A stretch of DNA of 64,000 bases, from contig NZ_JADWOX010000019.1 in the NCBI RefSeq assembly GCF_016135805.1, forward strand, positions 1 to 64,000, given 5' to 3'. The DNA is from Caulobacter hibisci. Its GTDB lineage: Bacteria; Pseudomonadota; Alphaproteobacteria; Caulobacterales; Caulobacteraceae. The notes under the pieces were generated by a model. That model saw nothing but the letters and a program-made list of their open reading frames with translations, made no database searches and was not told the DNA's origin. The position numbers were made by a program, and so were the translations under genes. This document shows positions 52,614-61,342 of this stretch, in pieces (the first letter of the stretch is position 1; each line of letters begins with the position of its first letter).

Positions 52614-54023
52614 CTAGAACAGCACGCGCGGGTTCATGATCCGCTGCGGGTCGAGCGCGGCGCGGATGGCGCGCAGGGCGGCCACTTCCACCGGATCCTT
52701 GTAGGCCAGGGCCTCGGCGGTCTTCATCGCCCCCAGGCCGTGCTCGGCGCTGATCGAGCCGGTGAAGCTGGCGGCGATGTCGTGGACGATGCGGGCGCCG
52801 TCCTCGCGCAGGGCGTCATGGGCGTCGTCGTCGCCGCCAGGGGCCTTCAGCACGTCGTAGTGGACATTGCCGTCGCCCACATGGCCGAAGGCGACGATGC
52901 GGGTTCCGGGGAAGGCCTTGTCGATCGCCGCATTGGCCTGGCCGATGAACAGCGGGATCTTCGAGACAGGCACCGACACGTCGTGCTTCCAGACCGCGCC
53001 CTCCGGCTTCTGGCCGGCCGAGTGGCCCTCGCGGATATGCCAGAAGGCCTTGATCTGGGTGTCGGTCTGGGCGACCGCCGCGTCGGCGATCAGGCCGCGC
53101 TCGAAGGCCCCGGCCAGCAGGCGCTCCAGCGCCGCCTCGGCCGCGCCCGGCTCGCCGCTGGCGATCTCGATCAACACGTACCAGGGATGGATCGTGTCCA
53201 GCGGATCGCGCAGGCCCGGCACGTTGCGCACCGTCAGCTCGAAGCCGAGGCGGCCCATCAGCTCGAAGGCCTCGACCGCGCCGCCAGTCTCGTCCTTGGC
53301 GCGGGCCAGCAGCTGGATGGCGTCTTCCGGCGAGGCCAGGCCCACGATCGCCACGGCCCGCGAGGCCAGGGGCGCGTGTAGCTTCAGGGCCGCGGCGGTG
53401 ACCACGCCCAGCGTGCCCTCGGCCCCGATCAGCAGCTGCTTGAGGTCGTAGCCGGTGTTGTCCTTGCGCAGCCGCTTGAGGCCCTTCCAGATCTCGCCGT
53501 TGGGCAACACCGCCTCGATCCCCAGCACCTGCTCGCGCATCATGCCGTAGCGCAGCACGGCGGTGCCGCCGGCGTTGGTCGAGATCAACCCGCCGATGGT
53601 GCACGAGCCCTCCGAGGCCACGCCCACCGTGAACCGCCGCCCGACGCCCGCCGCCTGCTGGTGGGCCTCGTACAGGGTGACGCCGGCCTCCAGCACCATG
53701 ACGTCGTCCAGGGCGTCGACGTCGCGCACGGCGCGCAGCTTCTCGGTCGACAGCAGGATCTCGCCCTGCGGGATCTGGCCCGCGACCAGGCCGGTATTGC
53801 CGCCCTGAGGCGTGATCGCCACGCCCTCGGCCGCGCAGATCCCGACCACGGCGGCCACCTCTGCGGTGGTGCGTGGCGTCACCAGCAGCGGCGTCTCGCC
53901 CTTCCAGCGTCCGCGCCATTCCACCAGCTTCGGCGCCAGCCGCTCGGGATCCTGGCTCCACCCGCCCTCGCCCAGCACGGACTTCAGGCGCGAGACGACA
54001 TCTGCGGGAACGGGCTTGGTCAT
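52614..54023 (-). CDS. FAD-linked oxidase (GlcD/D-2-hydroxyglutarate dehydrogenase type)
   Basis: The 469-residue protein has an N-terminal FAD-binding_4 domain (VVGICAAEGVAITPQGGNTGLVAG) and a C-terminal FAD-linked oxidase domain (AFGHVGDGNVHYDV, ISAEHGLGAMK). This family oxidises 2-hydroxy acids such as D-lactate, D-2-hydroxyglutarate or glycolate. The exact substrate is not decided. It precedes the unknown gene at 52169-52612 in the same direction. Confidence 0.93.
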   Translation of the reverse strand: MTKPVPADVVSRLKSVLGEGGWSQDPERLAPKLVEWRGRWKGETPLLVTPRTTAEVAAVVGICAAEGVAITPQGGNTGLVAGQIPQGEILLSTEKLRAVRDVDALDDVMVLEAGVTLYEAHQQAAGVGRRFTVGVASEGSCTIGGLISTNAGGTAVLRYGMMREQVLGIEAVLPNGEIWKGLKRLRKDNTGYDLKQLLIGAEGTLGVVTAAALKLHAPLASRAVAIVGLASPEDAIQLLARAKDETGGAVEAFELMGRLGFELTVRNVPGLRDPLDTIHPWYVLIEIASGEPGAAEAALERLLAGAFERGLIADAAVAQTDTQIKAFWHIREGHSAGQKPEGAVWKHDVSVPVSKIPLFIGQANAAIDKAFPGTRIVAFGHVGDGNVHYDVLKAPGGDDDAHDALREDGARIVHDIAASFTGSISAEHGLGAMKTAEALAYKDPVEVAALRAIRAALDPQRIMNPRVLF

Positions 54024-54097
54024 GGGCGGGAGAATAGGGCGGAACGGGCAGGGGGTGAAGGTGAAGGACGCTTCAGGCCCATGCAGTTTTCGTGTAT

Positions 54098-54124
54098 GTT
54101 GGACGAAATCGGAATTTGTCCAAC
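54098..54124. promoter_or_regulatory. GTTGGAC/GTCCAAC operator of a toxin-antitoxin pair
   Basis: GTTGGAC (54098-54104) and GTCCAAC (54118-54124) are perfect arms 20 bp apart centre to centre, just upstream of the antitoxin start. This is the arrangement expected for antitoxin autorepression. Confidence 0.7.
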
Positions 54125-54135
54125 GAGGTATTGCG

Positions 54136-54465
54136 ATGGTGAAGAGGAAAATCGCTCAGTCGCAAGCTGCGGCTACCGGCGCATGGGCTGTTCGGGATGA
54201 GCGGTCGGGTCGCTTTATGGAAACCCGCGTCGAAGCCGTAATGACCAGCGCCAAGCGGTCTGGTCTTTTGACTGAAAAGGACGGTCGTATCGGTGGCCGT
54301 CTAAGCGCCACCATCATCGCACGGGCCAAGGCCAATACCGGCATCTCCACCGACACCGAACTGCTGGAGTTCGCCCTTGCCAGCCTGGCCCTGGAAGACG
54401 GGTTCGCCGAGGCCTTTGAGGCGGTCGGGGGCACAGTGGATCCGGACCTGAAGCTCGGCTTCTGA
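54136..54465 (+). CDS. Antitoxin for a PIN-domain toxin (ribbon-helix-helix-like)
   Basis: The 109-residue protein has a basic N-terminus and a C-terminal pattern IGGRLSATIIARAKANTGI and DTELLEFALASLALED ending DLKLGF, like antitoxins that accompany PIN toxins. GAGG lies before the ATG. It is one base upstream of the PIN-domain gene's GTG, so the two are co-translated. Operator sequence at 54098-54124 suggests autoregulation. Confidence 0.82.
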   Translation: MVKRKIAQSQAAATGAWAVRDERSGRFMETRVEAVMTSAKRSGLLTEKDGRIGGRLSATIIARAKANTGISTDTELLEFALASLALEDGFAEAFEAVGGTVDPDLKLGF

Positions 54466-54466
54466 G

Positions 54467-55033
54467 GTGGCGAGCTTCGACTTCGACGCCGCCCGCCGCT
54501 GGGCGCGCTTCGATCCGGGCCGCACCCTGGCCCGCCGCGCGGACGCCGACCTGCCGTTCGCCGATCCGGGCGAATTGGCGGGTTCGCCGCTGCTGCTCGA
54601 CACCTGCGTCTATATCGACCGCATGCAGGGCCGCGCGCCCGACCTCGTCCGTGCTCTGGTGACGACCCGACAGGTCAACCACTCGACCGTCGCCGTGCAG
54701 GAACTGATGCACACGGTGGGGGTTCTGCGGCCCGACGATCCGCGCACGGCCGCCGCGATCGGGGCGATCGAGCGCCAGATCAAGGCCATGCCCGACCATC
54801 GCCTGTTCGAGCCCGACGCCGAGGTGCTGGGCCGCGCCGCCCTGCTGGCCGGCATGCTGTGCCGGCTGCAAGGCTATCGCGACGACGCGCGGCTGAAGGC
54901 GCTGCAGGATTGCGTGCTGTTCCTGCAGGCCCTGAAGCTGGGCCTCACCGTGCTGACGGCCAATGTGCGGGAGTTCGACCTCCTGCTGCAGCTCGTGCCG
55001 ACGGGCAGGGTGCTGTTTTACAGGAGGGCTTGA
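54467..55033 (+). CDS. PIN-domain toxin (VapC-like ribonuclease)
   Basis: The 188-residue protein has a PIN fold with the acidic active-site set D45 (LLLDTCVYID), E79 (VAVQELMH), D148 (ALQDCVLF) and D171 (NVREFD). It begins with a roughly 40-residue extension that is longer than in typical VapC. It should cleave RNA. The GTG start lies one base past the antitoxin stop. A family A repeat follows. Confidence 0.88.
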   Translation: MASFDFDAARRWARFDPGRTLARRADADLPFADPGELAGSPLLLDTCVYIDRMQGRAPDLVRALVTTRQVNHSTVAVQELMHTVGVLRPDDPRTAAAIGAIERQIKAMPDHRLFEPDAEVLGRAALLAGMLCRLQGYRDDARLKALQDCVLFLQALKLGLTVLTANVREFDLLLQLVPTGRVLFYRRA

Positions 55034-55065
55034 AGGGGGCGAAAAGTAGAAGGCCTGTCCAGGTC

Positions 55066-55229
55066 CCCTCTCCCCTTGCGGGAGAGGGTGGCCTCCGAAG
55101 GAGGTCGGGTGAGGGGTCGCACGAACGCAAAACGCCGCGACGGCCGTTCAGCTGTCGCGGCGTCTGAAGTCTGAGAGACCCCTCATCCGTCGGCTACGCC
55201 GACACCTTCTCCCGCAAGGGGAGAAGGGG
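55066..55229. repeat. Dispersed repeat, family A (copy 3)
   Basis: CTCTCCCCTTGCGGGAGAGG and CTTCTCCCGCAAGGGGAGAAGG arms enclose GCCGCGACGG...TGTCGCGGCG and CCCCTCATCCGTCGG, as in copy 1. It lies between the convergent toxin and pheA genes. Confidence 0.8.
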
Positions 55230-55233
55230 CGCC

Positions 55234-56082
55234 CTACTTGCCGTCCCGGAACGGATCCGCCGGATACACGCCCAGGATCTCGAACTTCTCGGAGAAGAAC
55301 TTCAGCTCGTCGAAGGCCAGGGCCAGGCTGCGGTCCTCGGGGCGGCCGTCGACCTCGGCGTAGAAGAAGGTGGCCGTGAAGGCGCCGTTCTCCATGTAGC
55401 TCTCGAGCTTGGTCATGTTGACGCCGTTGGTGGCGAAGCCGCCCATCGCCTTGAACAGGGCGGCCGGGAGGTTCCGCACCCGGAACACGAAGCTGGTCAC
55501 GCAGCGGTGGGTGAAAGACGGGGCCGGCGGGGCCGGGTCGGCGGTCATCACCAGGAAGCGGGTGGTGTTGTGGCGCTCGTCCTCGATGTCGCGGGCCAGG
55601 ATGTCGAGATCGTAGATCTCGGCGGCCAGGGCGGGGGCGACGGCGGCGCGGGTCGGGTCGGGCTTGGCGGCCAGGGCCTTGGCCGCGCCGGCGGTGTCGC
55701 CCGCGCCTTCCTTGGCCAGGCCCAGGCGCTTGAGGCTATGCCGACACTGGCTGAGCGCGATCGGCATCGAGACGGCGGTGGTCACGGTGTCCAGCGTCAC
55801 GCCCTTGTTGGCCATCAGCTGGAAGCGGATCGGCTTGAAGCGCTCGCCGATGATCTTCAGGCCCGACGCGGGCAAGAGGTGGTGGACGTCGGCCACGCGG
55901 CCGGCGATCGAGTTCTCGATCGGGATCATGCCCAGCTCGGCGGCTCCCGACTTGATGGCTTCGAACGCCTCCTCGAAGGTGGCGCAGGGCAGCACCTCGT
56001 AGTCGGGGAAGTAGGTGCGGCACGCCTCGTGGCTGTTGGCGCCGGGCTCGCCCTGGAAGGCGATCTTCTTGAGGGTGCTCAT
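55234..56082 (-). CDS. pheA: Prephenate dehydratase
   Basis: The 282-residue protein has the dehydratase domain (FQGEPGANSHEAC, ELGMIPIENSIAGRVADVHHLL, and the ERHNTTRFLVM catalytic motif) and a C-terminal ACT domain (RVRNLPAALFKAMGGFATNGVNMTKLES) for phenylalanine feedback. It makes phenylpyruvate. It lies 8 bp downstream of kdsB in the same direction. Confidence 0.95.
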   Translation of the reverse strand: MSTLKKIAFQGEPGANSHEACRTYFPDYEVLPCATFEEAFEAIKSGAAELGMIPIENSIAGRVADVHHLLPASGLKIIGERFKPIRFQLMANKGVTLDTVTTAVSMPIALSQCRHSLKRLGLAKEGAGDTAGAAKALAAKPDPTRAAVAPALAAEIYDLDILARDIEDERHNTTRFLVMTADPAPPAPSFTHRCVTSFVFRVRNLPAALFKAMGGFATNGVNMTKLESYMENGAFTATFFYAEVDGRPEDRSLALAFDELKFFSEKFEILGVYPADPFRDGK

Positions 56083-56090
56083 CGGGCTCT

Positions 56091-56825
56091 TCAGTTCTTG
56101 GCGGCGTGGTCGCGCGCCGCCTGCAGGTCGGACGGATTGTCGACGGAGATCGGGGCCTCGGCGGCCACCGCCGCGCGGATGGTCAGGCCCAGCTCCATGG
56201 CCCGCAGCTGTTCCAGCTTCTCGCGCTTTTCGAGCGGGGAGGGGGCGGCGGCGTTGAAGGCCTCCAGGGCGGCGCGGCGATAGCCGTAGATGCCGATGTG
56301 GCGCCAGACGGTGGCGTCGCCATAGAGGGTCGAGCGGGTGAAATAGAGGGCGCGGCCGCTGTCGCCGCCAGCATCCATGGCCAGCACGGCCTTGACCACG
56401 TCGGGATTGGACCGGTCCTCGGCCGAGGCTTCCGGCGCGACGACGGTGGCGATGTCGGCGTCGGCATGGGCGGCCAGCTGGCCGGCGCAGGCGCTCAGCA
56501 CCGCCGGATCGACGAACGGCATGTCGCCCTGCAGGTTGATGATCACGTCGTGCACGCCGTCCGGATCGAGCACCGCCAGGGCCGCCAGGATGCGGTCCGA
56601 GCCCGAGGGCAGGGCCGGGTCGGTCAGCACGGCGCGGCCGCCGGCCGCTTCCACCGCCGCCACGATCTCCGGATCGCCGGCCGCCACGGCCACCGGACCG
56701 ATGTTGGCCGCTTGCGCCTGGCGCAGCACGCGCACGATCATCGGCAGGCCGCCGATCTCGGCCAGCGGCTTGTTCGGAAGGCGGGTCGCCGCCATGCGGG
56801 CGGGGATGAGGACGATCGGGTTCAT
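56091..56825 (-). CDS. kdsB: 3-deoxy-manno-octulosonate cytidylyltransferase
   Basis: The 244-residue protein has the CMP-Kdo synthetase pattern (IPARMAATRLPNKPLAEIGG, INLQGDMPFVDP, HIGIYGYRRAAL, EKLEQLRAMELG and ISVDNPSDL). It activates Kdo for lipopolysaccharide. I use the ATG at 56825; the longer frame from 56951 runs into the neighbouring promoter region. It is divergent from the cytochrome c gene. Confidence 0.95.
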   Translation of the reverse strand: MNPIVLIPARMAATRLPNKPLAEIGGLPMIVRVLRQAQAANIGPVAVAAGDPEIVAAVEAAGGRAVLTDPALPSGSDRILAALAVLDPDGVHDVIINLQGDMPFVDPAVLSACAGQLAAHADADIATVVAPEASAEDRSNPDVVKAVLAMDAGGDSGRALYFTRSTLYGDATVWRHIGIYGYRRAALEAFNAAAPSPLEKREKLEQLRAMELGLTIRAAVAAEAPISVDNPSDLQAARDHAAKN

Positions 56826-56992
56826 GGCGTACCGGAGTTGGGCGAAACGCGGTTCGCCCGGGTTGCGCACGGGGCGGTAGCGTGTCAGAGACCGAAGCGC
56901 AACATCGCGCGTGGGAAGACCATGGGGGGACCCGCGTTCATAAATCAGCATCGCCTGTAAAAGGCGGGCTAAAAGAGGCTGACAAGGCTGAG

Positions 56993-57703
56993 ATGAGCGA
57001 CCTGACGTTCAACAAGATTTTCGGCGGCGTGCTGCTGACGGGCCTGGTCATTTTCGGCCTGCGCGAAGCCTCCGACATCGTCTTCAAGAAGCACGAAGTC
57101 GAGAAGGCCGGCTACGAGATCGCCGTCCAGGAAGACGTCGGCGGCGAAGGCGCCCCGGCCGCCGAGGTCCCGCCCGACTGGGGTTCGGTGCTGCTGCTGC
57201 CGGCCAATATCGAGGCCGGCAAGGCCGTCTCGGCCAAGTGCGCCTCGTGCCACAACTTCGATTCCGGCGGCCCGAACGGCACCGGTCCCAACCTCTACGG
57301 CACTCTGGGCAAGCACCCTGGCACGCACGCGGGCTTCGCCTATTCGTCGGCCATGACCGACTTCGGCTCGAAGAACCCGCAGTGGGACTACGATCATGTC
57401 GACCAGTTCCTGAAGGCTCCGGGCAAGTACATCTCGGGCACCAAGATGACCTTTGCGGGCCTGAAGAAGCAGGAAGACCGCATCGCCATCATCGCCTACC
57501 TGCACAGCCTGGGTTCGACCCTGCCGGTGCCGGCGGCCAAGCCGGCCGGCGCGGCTCCGGCCCCGGCCGCGGAAGGCGCCGCCGCTCCCGCCGCTGAAGG
57601 CGCGGCTGCTCCGGCCGCCGCCGGCGCCCCGGCCTCGGCCGCCGCGACCGCTCCGGCCCCGGCGACCGCCGACAAGCCCGCCGCGGCGCCGGCCAAGCCG
57701 TAA
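56993..57703 (+). CDS. Membrane-anchored cytochrome c (CycM-like)
   Basis: The 236-residue protein has an N-terminal membrane anchor (KIFGGVLLTGLVIFGL), a class I cytochrome c domain with haem motif CASCH, PNLYGTLGK and distal methionine in GTKMTF, and an Ala/Pro-rich C-terminal tail that repeats APAAEGAA. It should pass electrons between the bc1 complex and terminal oxidases. AAGG lies before the ATG. A terminator follows. Confidence 0.93.
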   Translation: MSDLTFNKIFGGVLLTGLVIFGLREASDIVFKKHEVEKAGYEIAVQEDVGGEGAPAAEVPPDWGSVLLLPANIEAGKAVSAKCASCHNFDSGGPNGTGPNLYGTLGKHPGTHAGFAYSSAMTDFGSKNPQWDYDHVDQFLKAPGKYISGTKMTFAGLKKQEDRIAIIAYLHSLGSTLPVPAAKPAGAAPAPAAEGAAAPAAEGAAAPAAAGAPASAAATAPAPATADKPAAAPAKP

Positions 57704-57728
57704 GGCTTCCGGTTTCAGGCAAGACGAC

Positions 57729-57764
57729 AAAGGCCGCGGGGGCTCACGCTCCGCGGCCTTTTCT
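57729..57764 (+). terminator. Intrinsic terminator after the cytochrome c gene
   Basis: AGGCCGCGG and CCGCGGCCT form a 9-bp stem with an 11-base loop, followed by TTTCTT. Confidence 0.8.
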
Positions 57765-57814
57765 TCGCCCCGATGGGCTGTAGGTTTGCGGCCCTCGTCT
57801 CTGGGGGATCCACC

Positions 57815-58711
57815 ATGCGCCGCCGACTGTTCCTGGCCTCGACCGCCGCCGTCCTCGTCGCCGGCCCGGCCCTGGCCCGCCAGCAGGAGGCCGACCGGAC
57901 CGCCGACCTCGGCGTGGCCAGGCCCGCCTTCGCCCAGGGCCAGGGGCCGCGCCTGGCCATCGACGGCGGCCACAACAACTTTCATACGGTCGACGGCCGC
58001 TACGCGCCGTTCGCCGCCGTGGCCCGCGCCGACGGCTACCGGGTGGCGGGCCTGACCGCGCCATTGTCGGCGGCCAGCCTGGAGGCGGTCGACCTGCTGG
58101 TGGTGGCCAATCCGCTGGCGCCCCGCAACGTCGGTGAATGGACCCTGCCGACGCCCGGCGCCTATACGCCTGAAGAGGCGTCGGCCTTGAAGGCCTGGGT
58201 CGAGGCCGGCGGACGCCTGCTGCTGATCGCCGACCACATGCCGTTCCCGGGCGGCGCCCAGCCCCTGGCCGAGGCCTTCGGCTTTTCCTTCGACAACGGC
58301 TTCGCCAAGAAGACCGGCGGCGGGCCGGAATTCTTCCAGCGTCAGGACGGCTCGCTGCTCGACCACCCGATCACGGCGGGGATCGACCGGGTGCAGAGCT
58401 TCACCGGCTCGTCGTTCCGCGCCCCGCCGGCGGCCAAGCCCCTGCTGGTGCTGCGCGGCGGGTGGACCATCCTCATGCCGGCCAAGGCCTGGGCGTTCGA
58501 CAAGGACACCCCGCGCCACGACGGCGACGGCCTGCTGCGCGGCGCGACCCTGGAGGTCGGCAAGGGCCGGGTCGTGGTGATGGGCGAGGCGGCGATGTTC
58601 ACCGCCCAACTGGCCGGCGCCCAGGGGCGCAAGATGGGCTTCAACGCCCCGACCGCCCCGCAGAACAAGGCGTTCCTGCTGAACGTGCTGCGGTGGTTGT
58701 CGGCCGGGTAA
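57815..58711 (+). CDS. DUF4350-like secreted protein
   Basis: The 298-residue protein has a signal peptide (FLASTAAVLVAGPALA, after MRRRL) and a DUF4350-like glutamine-amidotransferase-type fold: LAIDGGHNNFHTVDGRY, VDLLVVANPL, ALKAWVEAGGRLLLIADHMPF. The lack of a clear catalytic cysteine suggests a binding role. The ATG at 57815 has GGGGGA upstream. The pathway is not known. Confidence 0.82.
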   Translation: MRRRLFLASTAAVLVAGPALARQQEADRTADLGVARPAFAQGQGPRLAIDGGHNNFHTVDGRYAPFAAVARADGYRVAGLTAPLSAASLEAVDLLVVANPLAPRNVGEWTLPTPGAYTPEEASALKAWVEAGGRLLLIADHMPFPGGAQPLAEAFGFSFDNGFAKKTGGGPEFFQRQDGSLLDHPITAGIDRVQSFTGSSFRAPPAAKPLLVLRGGWTILMPAKAWAFDKDTPRHDGDGLLRGATLEVGKGRVVVMGEAAMFTAQLAGAQGRKMGFNAPTAPQNKAFLLNVLRWLSAG

Positions 58712-58716
58712 GCCTG

Positions 58717-58848
58717 GAACCTCCCCCCGTGGGGGAGGTGATCGCGTAGCGATCGGTGGGGGGAGTGTCGCCAAAGCCGGCCGTATCAGCGGCAGCTGAA
58801 AACGTCCCCCCACCGGCCTTCGGCCGCCTCCCCCACGGGGGAGGTTTC
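58717..58848. repeat. Dispersed repeat, family C (copy 1)
   Basis: AACCTCCCCCCGTGGGGGAGG and GCCTCCCCCACGGGGGAGGTT frame GATCGCGTAGCGATCGGTGG and CCCCCCACCGGC. A second copy lies at 59839-59971. It separates convergent genes. Confidence 0.82.
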
Positions 58849-58854
58849 GTCTGT

Positions 58855-59814
58855 TCAGACCGTTTCCACCGACAGCGCCCACAGCCGCTCGGCCGCTTCC
58901 GCGTCCAGCGCATGCGGCATGACCCCGGCCCAGGGCTTGTCCTTGGTCCACGCCACGGCCTGCTTGCAATCTTCCAGATAGAGCCCGCCGACGCCGTCGA
59001 GCTCGGGACCGACCGCCGCCCAGACGCTGGTGGCGGCGCCCTGCTCGGGGCTCTTGAAGCCGTCGCGGGGCTTGCCGTCCTCGCCGATCCAGCCCAGGGC
59101 GATCTGCTCCTCGATCGGCAGGTGGCGCTGCAGCGGGGTCATGATGCCGCCGGGCATGACGGCGTTGGCCCGCACGCCGCGATCCTTGAACCGGGCGTCG
59201 AAGCCGACCGCGAACAGGCTGTTGGCGGTCTTGGCCTGGCCGTAGGCTTCCCACTTGTCGTAGGGCCGATGGCGGAAGTGCGGGTCCTCGAAGTCCACGC
59301 CCGAGCGGCGGTGGCCGATCGACGACAGCGACACCAGCCGCGAGGGAACGCCGGCGGCCTGCGCGCCCTCGACCAGGCGTTCCGCCAGCAGCGTCGACAG
59401 CAGGAAATGGCCGAAGTGGTTGGTGCCGATCTGCATCTCCAGCCCGTCGGCCGTGTAGTCCAGCGGGCAGGCCATGACGCCGGCGTTGTTGATCAAGAGG
59501 TTCAACGGCGCGTCGCCCCAGGCGCCGGCGAACGCGCGCACCGAGGCCAGGCTGGAGAGGTCGAGCATGGCGAACCGGGCCTTGCCGGCCCCGGCCGTGC
59601 GCTCGATCTCGGCGACCGCTTGCGCGCCCAGCTCCGGCTTGCGGGCGGCGATCACCACGTCGGCGCCGGCCTCGGCCAAGGCGCGGGCGGTCTCGATGCC
59701 GATGCCGGTGGCCGCGCCGGTGACGATGGCGGCGCGCCCCGTGAGGTCATGGCCGGCGATCACCTCGCGGGCGGTGCTGCGGGCCCCGAAGGGCGAGACG
59801 ATGCGGTCGGCCAT
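58855..59814 (-). CDS. Short-chain dehydrogenase/reductase
   Basis: The 319-residue SDR has TGAATGIG near residue 32, NNAGVM, a serine in LVSLSSIGH and the YGQAK motif (YxxxK). This length and pattern fit the WW-domain-oxidoreductase/retinol-dehydrogenase-like SDRs. The substrate is not predictable. It sits between two family C repeats. Confidence 0.92.
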   Translation of the reverse strand: MADRIVSPFGARSTAREVIAGHDLTGRAAIVTGAATGIGIETARALAEAGADVVIAARKPELGAQAVAEIERTAGAGKARFAMLDLSSLASVRAFAGAWGDAPLNLLINNAGVMACPLDYTADGLEMQIGTNHFGHFLLSTLLAERLVEGAQAAGVPSRLVSLSSIGHRRSGVDFEDPHFRHRPYDKWEAYGQAKTANSLFAVGFDARFKDRGVRANAVMPGGIMTPLQRHLPIEEQIALGWIGEDGKPRDGFKSPEQGAATSVWAAVGPELDGVGGLYLEDCKQAVAWTKDKPWAGVMPHALDAEAAERLWALSVETV

Positions 59815-59838
59815 GGCGAGGATCCTTGTCGGCTATGA

Positions 59839-59971
59839 GGAACCTCCCCCTGTGGGGGAGGCGATCGCGTAGCGATCGGTGGGGGGAGTTTTGCGAACCC
59901 GGCCTGCGCCTCGGAAGCTGAAAACGGCCCCCCTCCGTCGCCTTTGGCGACACCTCCCCCAGAGGGGGAGG
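59839..59971. repeat. Dispersed repeat, family C (copy 2)
   Basis: AACCTCCCCCTGTGGGGGAGG at the left and CACCTCCCCCAGAGGGGGAGG at the right, with GATCGCGTAGCGATCGGTGG inside. It fills the gap between the SDR and enoyl-CoA hydratase genes. Confidence 0.82.
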
Positions 59972-59982
59972 ATCTTCCAACC

Positions 59983-60753
59983 TTACCCCACCTTGCTGAA
60001 GTCGGGCGCGCGGCGTTCGGAGAAGGCCAGGAACGCCTCGCGGGCCTCGGCGGTCTGCAGGCGCTCGGCGAACAGGGCGCCTTCCTTGTCCATCAGGGCG
60101 GCGATGGCCTCGGCGTCGCGCATCAGGGTCTTGGTGACGGTCAGGGCGCCCAGCGGACGCTTGGCCAGCTGGTCGGCGGCGGCGCGGGCTTTGGCGCGAA
60201 GCTCTTCGACCGGGACCACGGCGTTGGCCAAGCCCCAGGCCGCGGCGGTGGTCCCGTCCACGGCCTCGCCCAGGGCGAACATGGCGTAGGCGCGGGCGTG
60301 GCCGATGCGGGCCGGCAGCAGCCAGCTCGAGGCGGCCTCGGGAGCCAGGGCCAGGTTGACGAACGGCACGGTCAGGCGCGCGTCCGGGGCGACGAACACC
60401 AGGTCGCAGTGCAGCAGCATGGTCGTGCCCACGCCGACGGCCTGGCCGTGGACGGCGGCGACCAGCGGCCGGGTGGCGTTGGCCAGGGCCTTCAGGAACC
60501 GCCACACGTGGCGCTCCTCGGTGAAGGCGCCGGTGGCCTGGGCCACGAAGTCGCCCAGGTCGTTGCCGGCGCTGAAGCTGTCGCCGTCGCCCTGGAACAC
60601 CACGACCCGGATCTCCGGATCGGCCTCGGCGCCTTCCAGGGCGTCGGCCAGGGCGCCGTACATGGCGTTGCTCAGGGCGTTCTTCTTGTCCGGCCGGGCC
60701 AGGGTGATGGTCAGGACGCCCGCCTCGCGGTCGATCTTCACGTGCTCGGTCAT
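59983..60753 (-). CDS. Enoyl-CoA hydratase/isomerase family protein
   Basis: The 256-residue crotonase-fold protein has LARPDKKNALSNAMY, FSAGNDLGDF (oxyanion and CoA-binding), and AVHGQAVGVGTTMLLHCDLVF. The usual catalytic glutamates are not both evident, so it may be an isomerase or hydratase. Its ATG overlaps the MarR gene's stop by 4 bp (ATGA). Confidence 0.92.
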   Translation of the reverse strand: MTEHVKIDREAGVLTITLARPDKKNALSNAMYGALADALEGAEADPEIRVVVFQGDGDSFSAGNDLGDFVAQATGAFTEERHVWRFLKALANATRPLVAAVHGQAVGVGTTMLLHCDLVFVAPDARLTVPFVNLALAPEAASSWLLPARIGHARAYAMFALGEAVDGTTAAAWGLANAVVPVEELRAKARAAADQLAKRPLGALTVTKTLMRDAEAIAALMDKEGALFAERLQTAEAREAFLAFSERRAPDFSKVG

Positions 60754-61211
60754 TGGGAGGCGTCTCCTTTGGGGAACTTGGTCTGCAGGCTCGAAAGCCA
60801 GCGGGCGACCACGGCGATCTCGTCGTCCGTGAAGCCCTGGGTCAGGTGCTGGTTGAGGTGGGCGAGGCCGGCCTTGGCCTCCTCGCGGGCGGCGCGGCCA
60901 TGGTCGGTCAGGTGCAGGCGCAGGGCGCGGCCGTCCTTGGGATCGGGCCGGCGCTCGACCAGGCCGGCGCGGGTCATGCGGTCGACGAGGCCGGTCATGG
61001 CCGAGGGGGCCAGGTCCAGGGCCTCGGCCGCCTCGCCGATCAGCGCCCCGTCGGCGCCGCCCAGATAGAATAGCACGCCCGACTGGGCGGCGGTCAGGCC
61101 GTCCATGTCGGCGGCCAGCTTGTTCTCGACCCAGCGCTGCACCCGCCGATGGCCGGCGGCGAGCAGGAAGAACAGGCGCTTGTCTGCGGGTGGGGCGGGC
61201 GAGGTGGACAT
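60750..61211 (-). CDS. MarR-family transcriptional regulator
   Basis: The 153-residue protein has a MarR winged helix (LTAAQSGVLFYLGG, LDLAPSAMTGLVDRMTRAGLVERRPDPKDGRALRLHLT). It is co-translated with the enoyl-CoA hydratase gene (ATGA overlap) and so may respond to an acyl-CoA or aromatic substrate. A TTCGCGCGCGAA palindrome lies upstream at 61230-61241. Confidence 0.92.
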   Translation of the reverse strand: MSTSPAPPADKRLFFLLAAGHRRVQRWVENKLAADMDGLTAAQSGVLFYLGGADGALIGEAAEALDLAPSAMTGLVDRMTRAGLVERRPDPKDGRALRLHLTDHGRAAREEAKAGLAHLNQHLTQGFTDDEIAVVARWLSSLQTKFPKGDASQ

Positions 61212-61229
61212 GGCGGCGCGACTATATGC

Positions 61230-61241
61230 TTCGCGCGCGAA
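61230..61241. promoter_or_regulatory. TTCGCG/CGCGAA palindrome upstream of the MarR gene
   Basis: A perfect 12-bp palindrome 18 bp before the MarR start on the minus strand, with AT-rich flanks (CTATATG and AATATCA). This position suits a MarR operator controlling its own gene. Confidence 0.45.
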
Positions 61242-61342
61242 ATATCAAACGGGTGTTTTGGCGGCGATGCGCCGGGATCCCGTATCCGATCGCCTTTGTC
61301 GCCGCGGCATGTGATCCTCGCCAGGTTGCAACGGAGAGCGAT

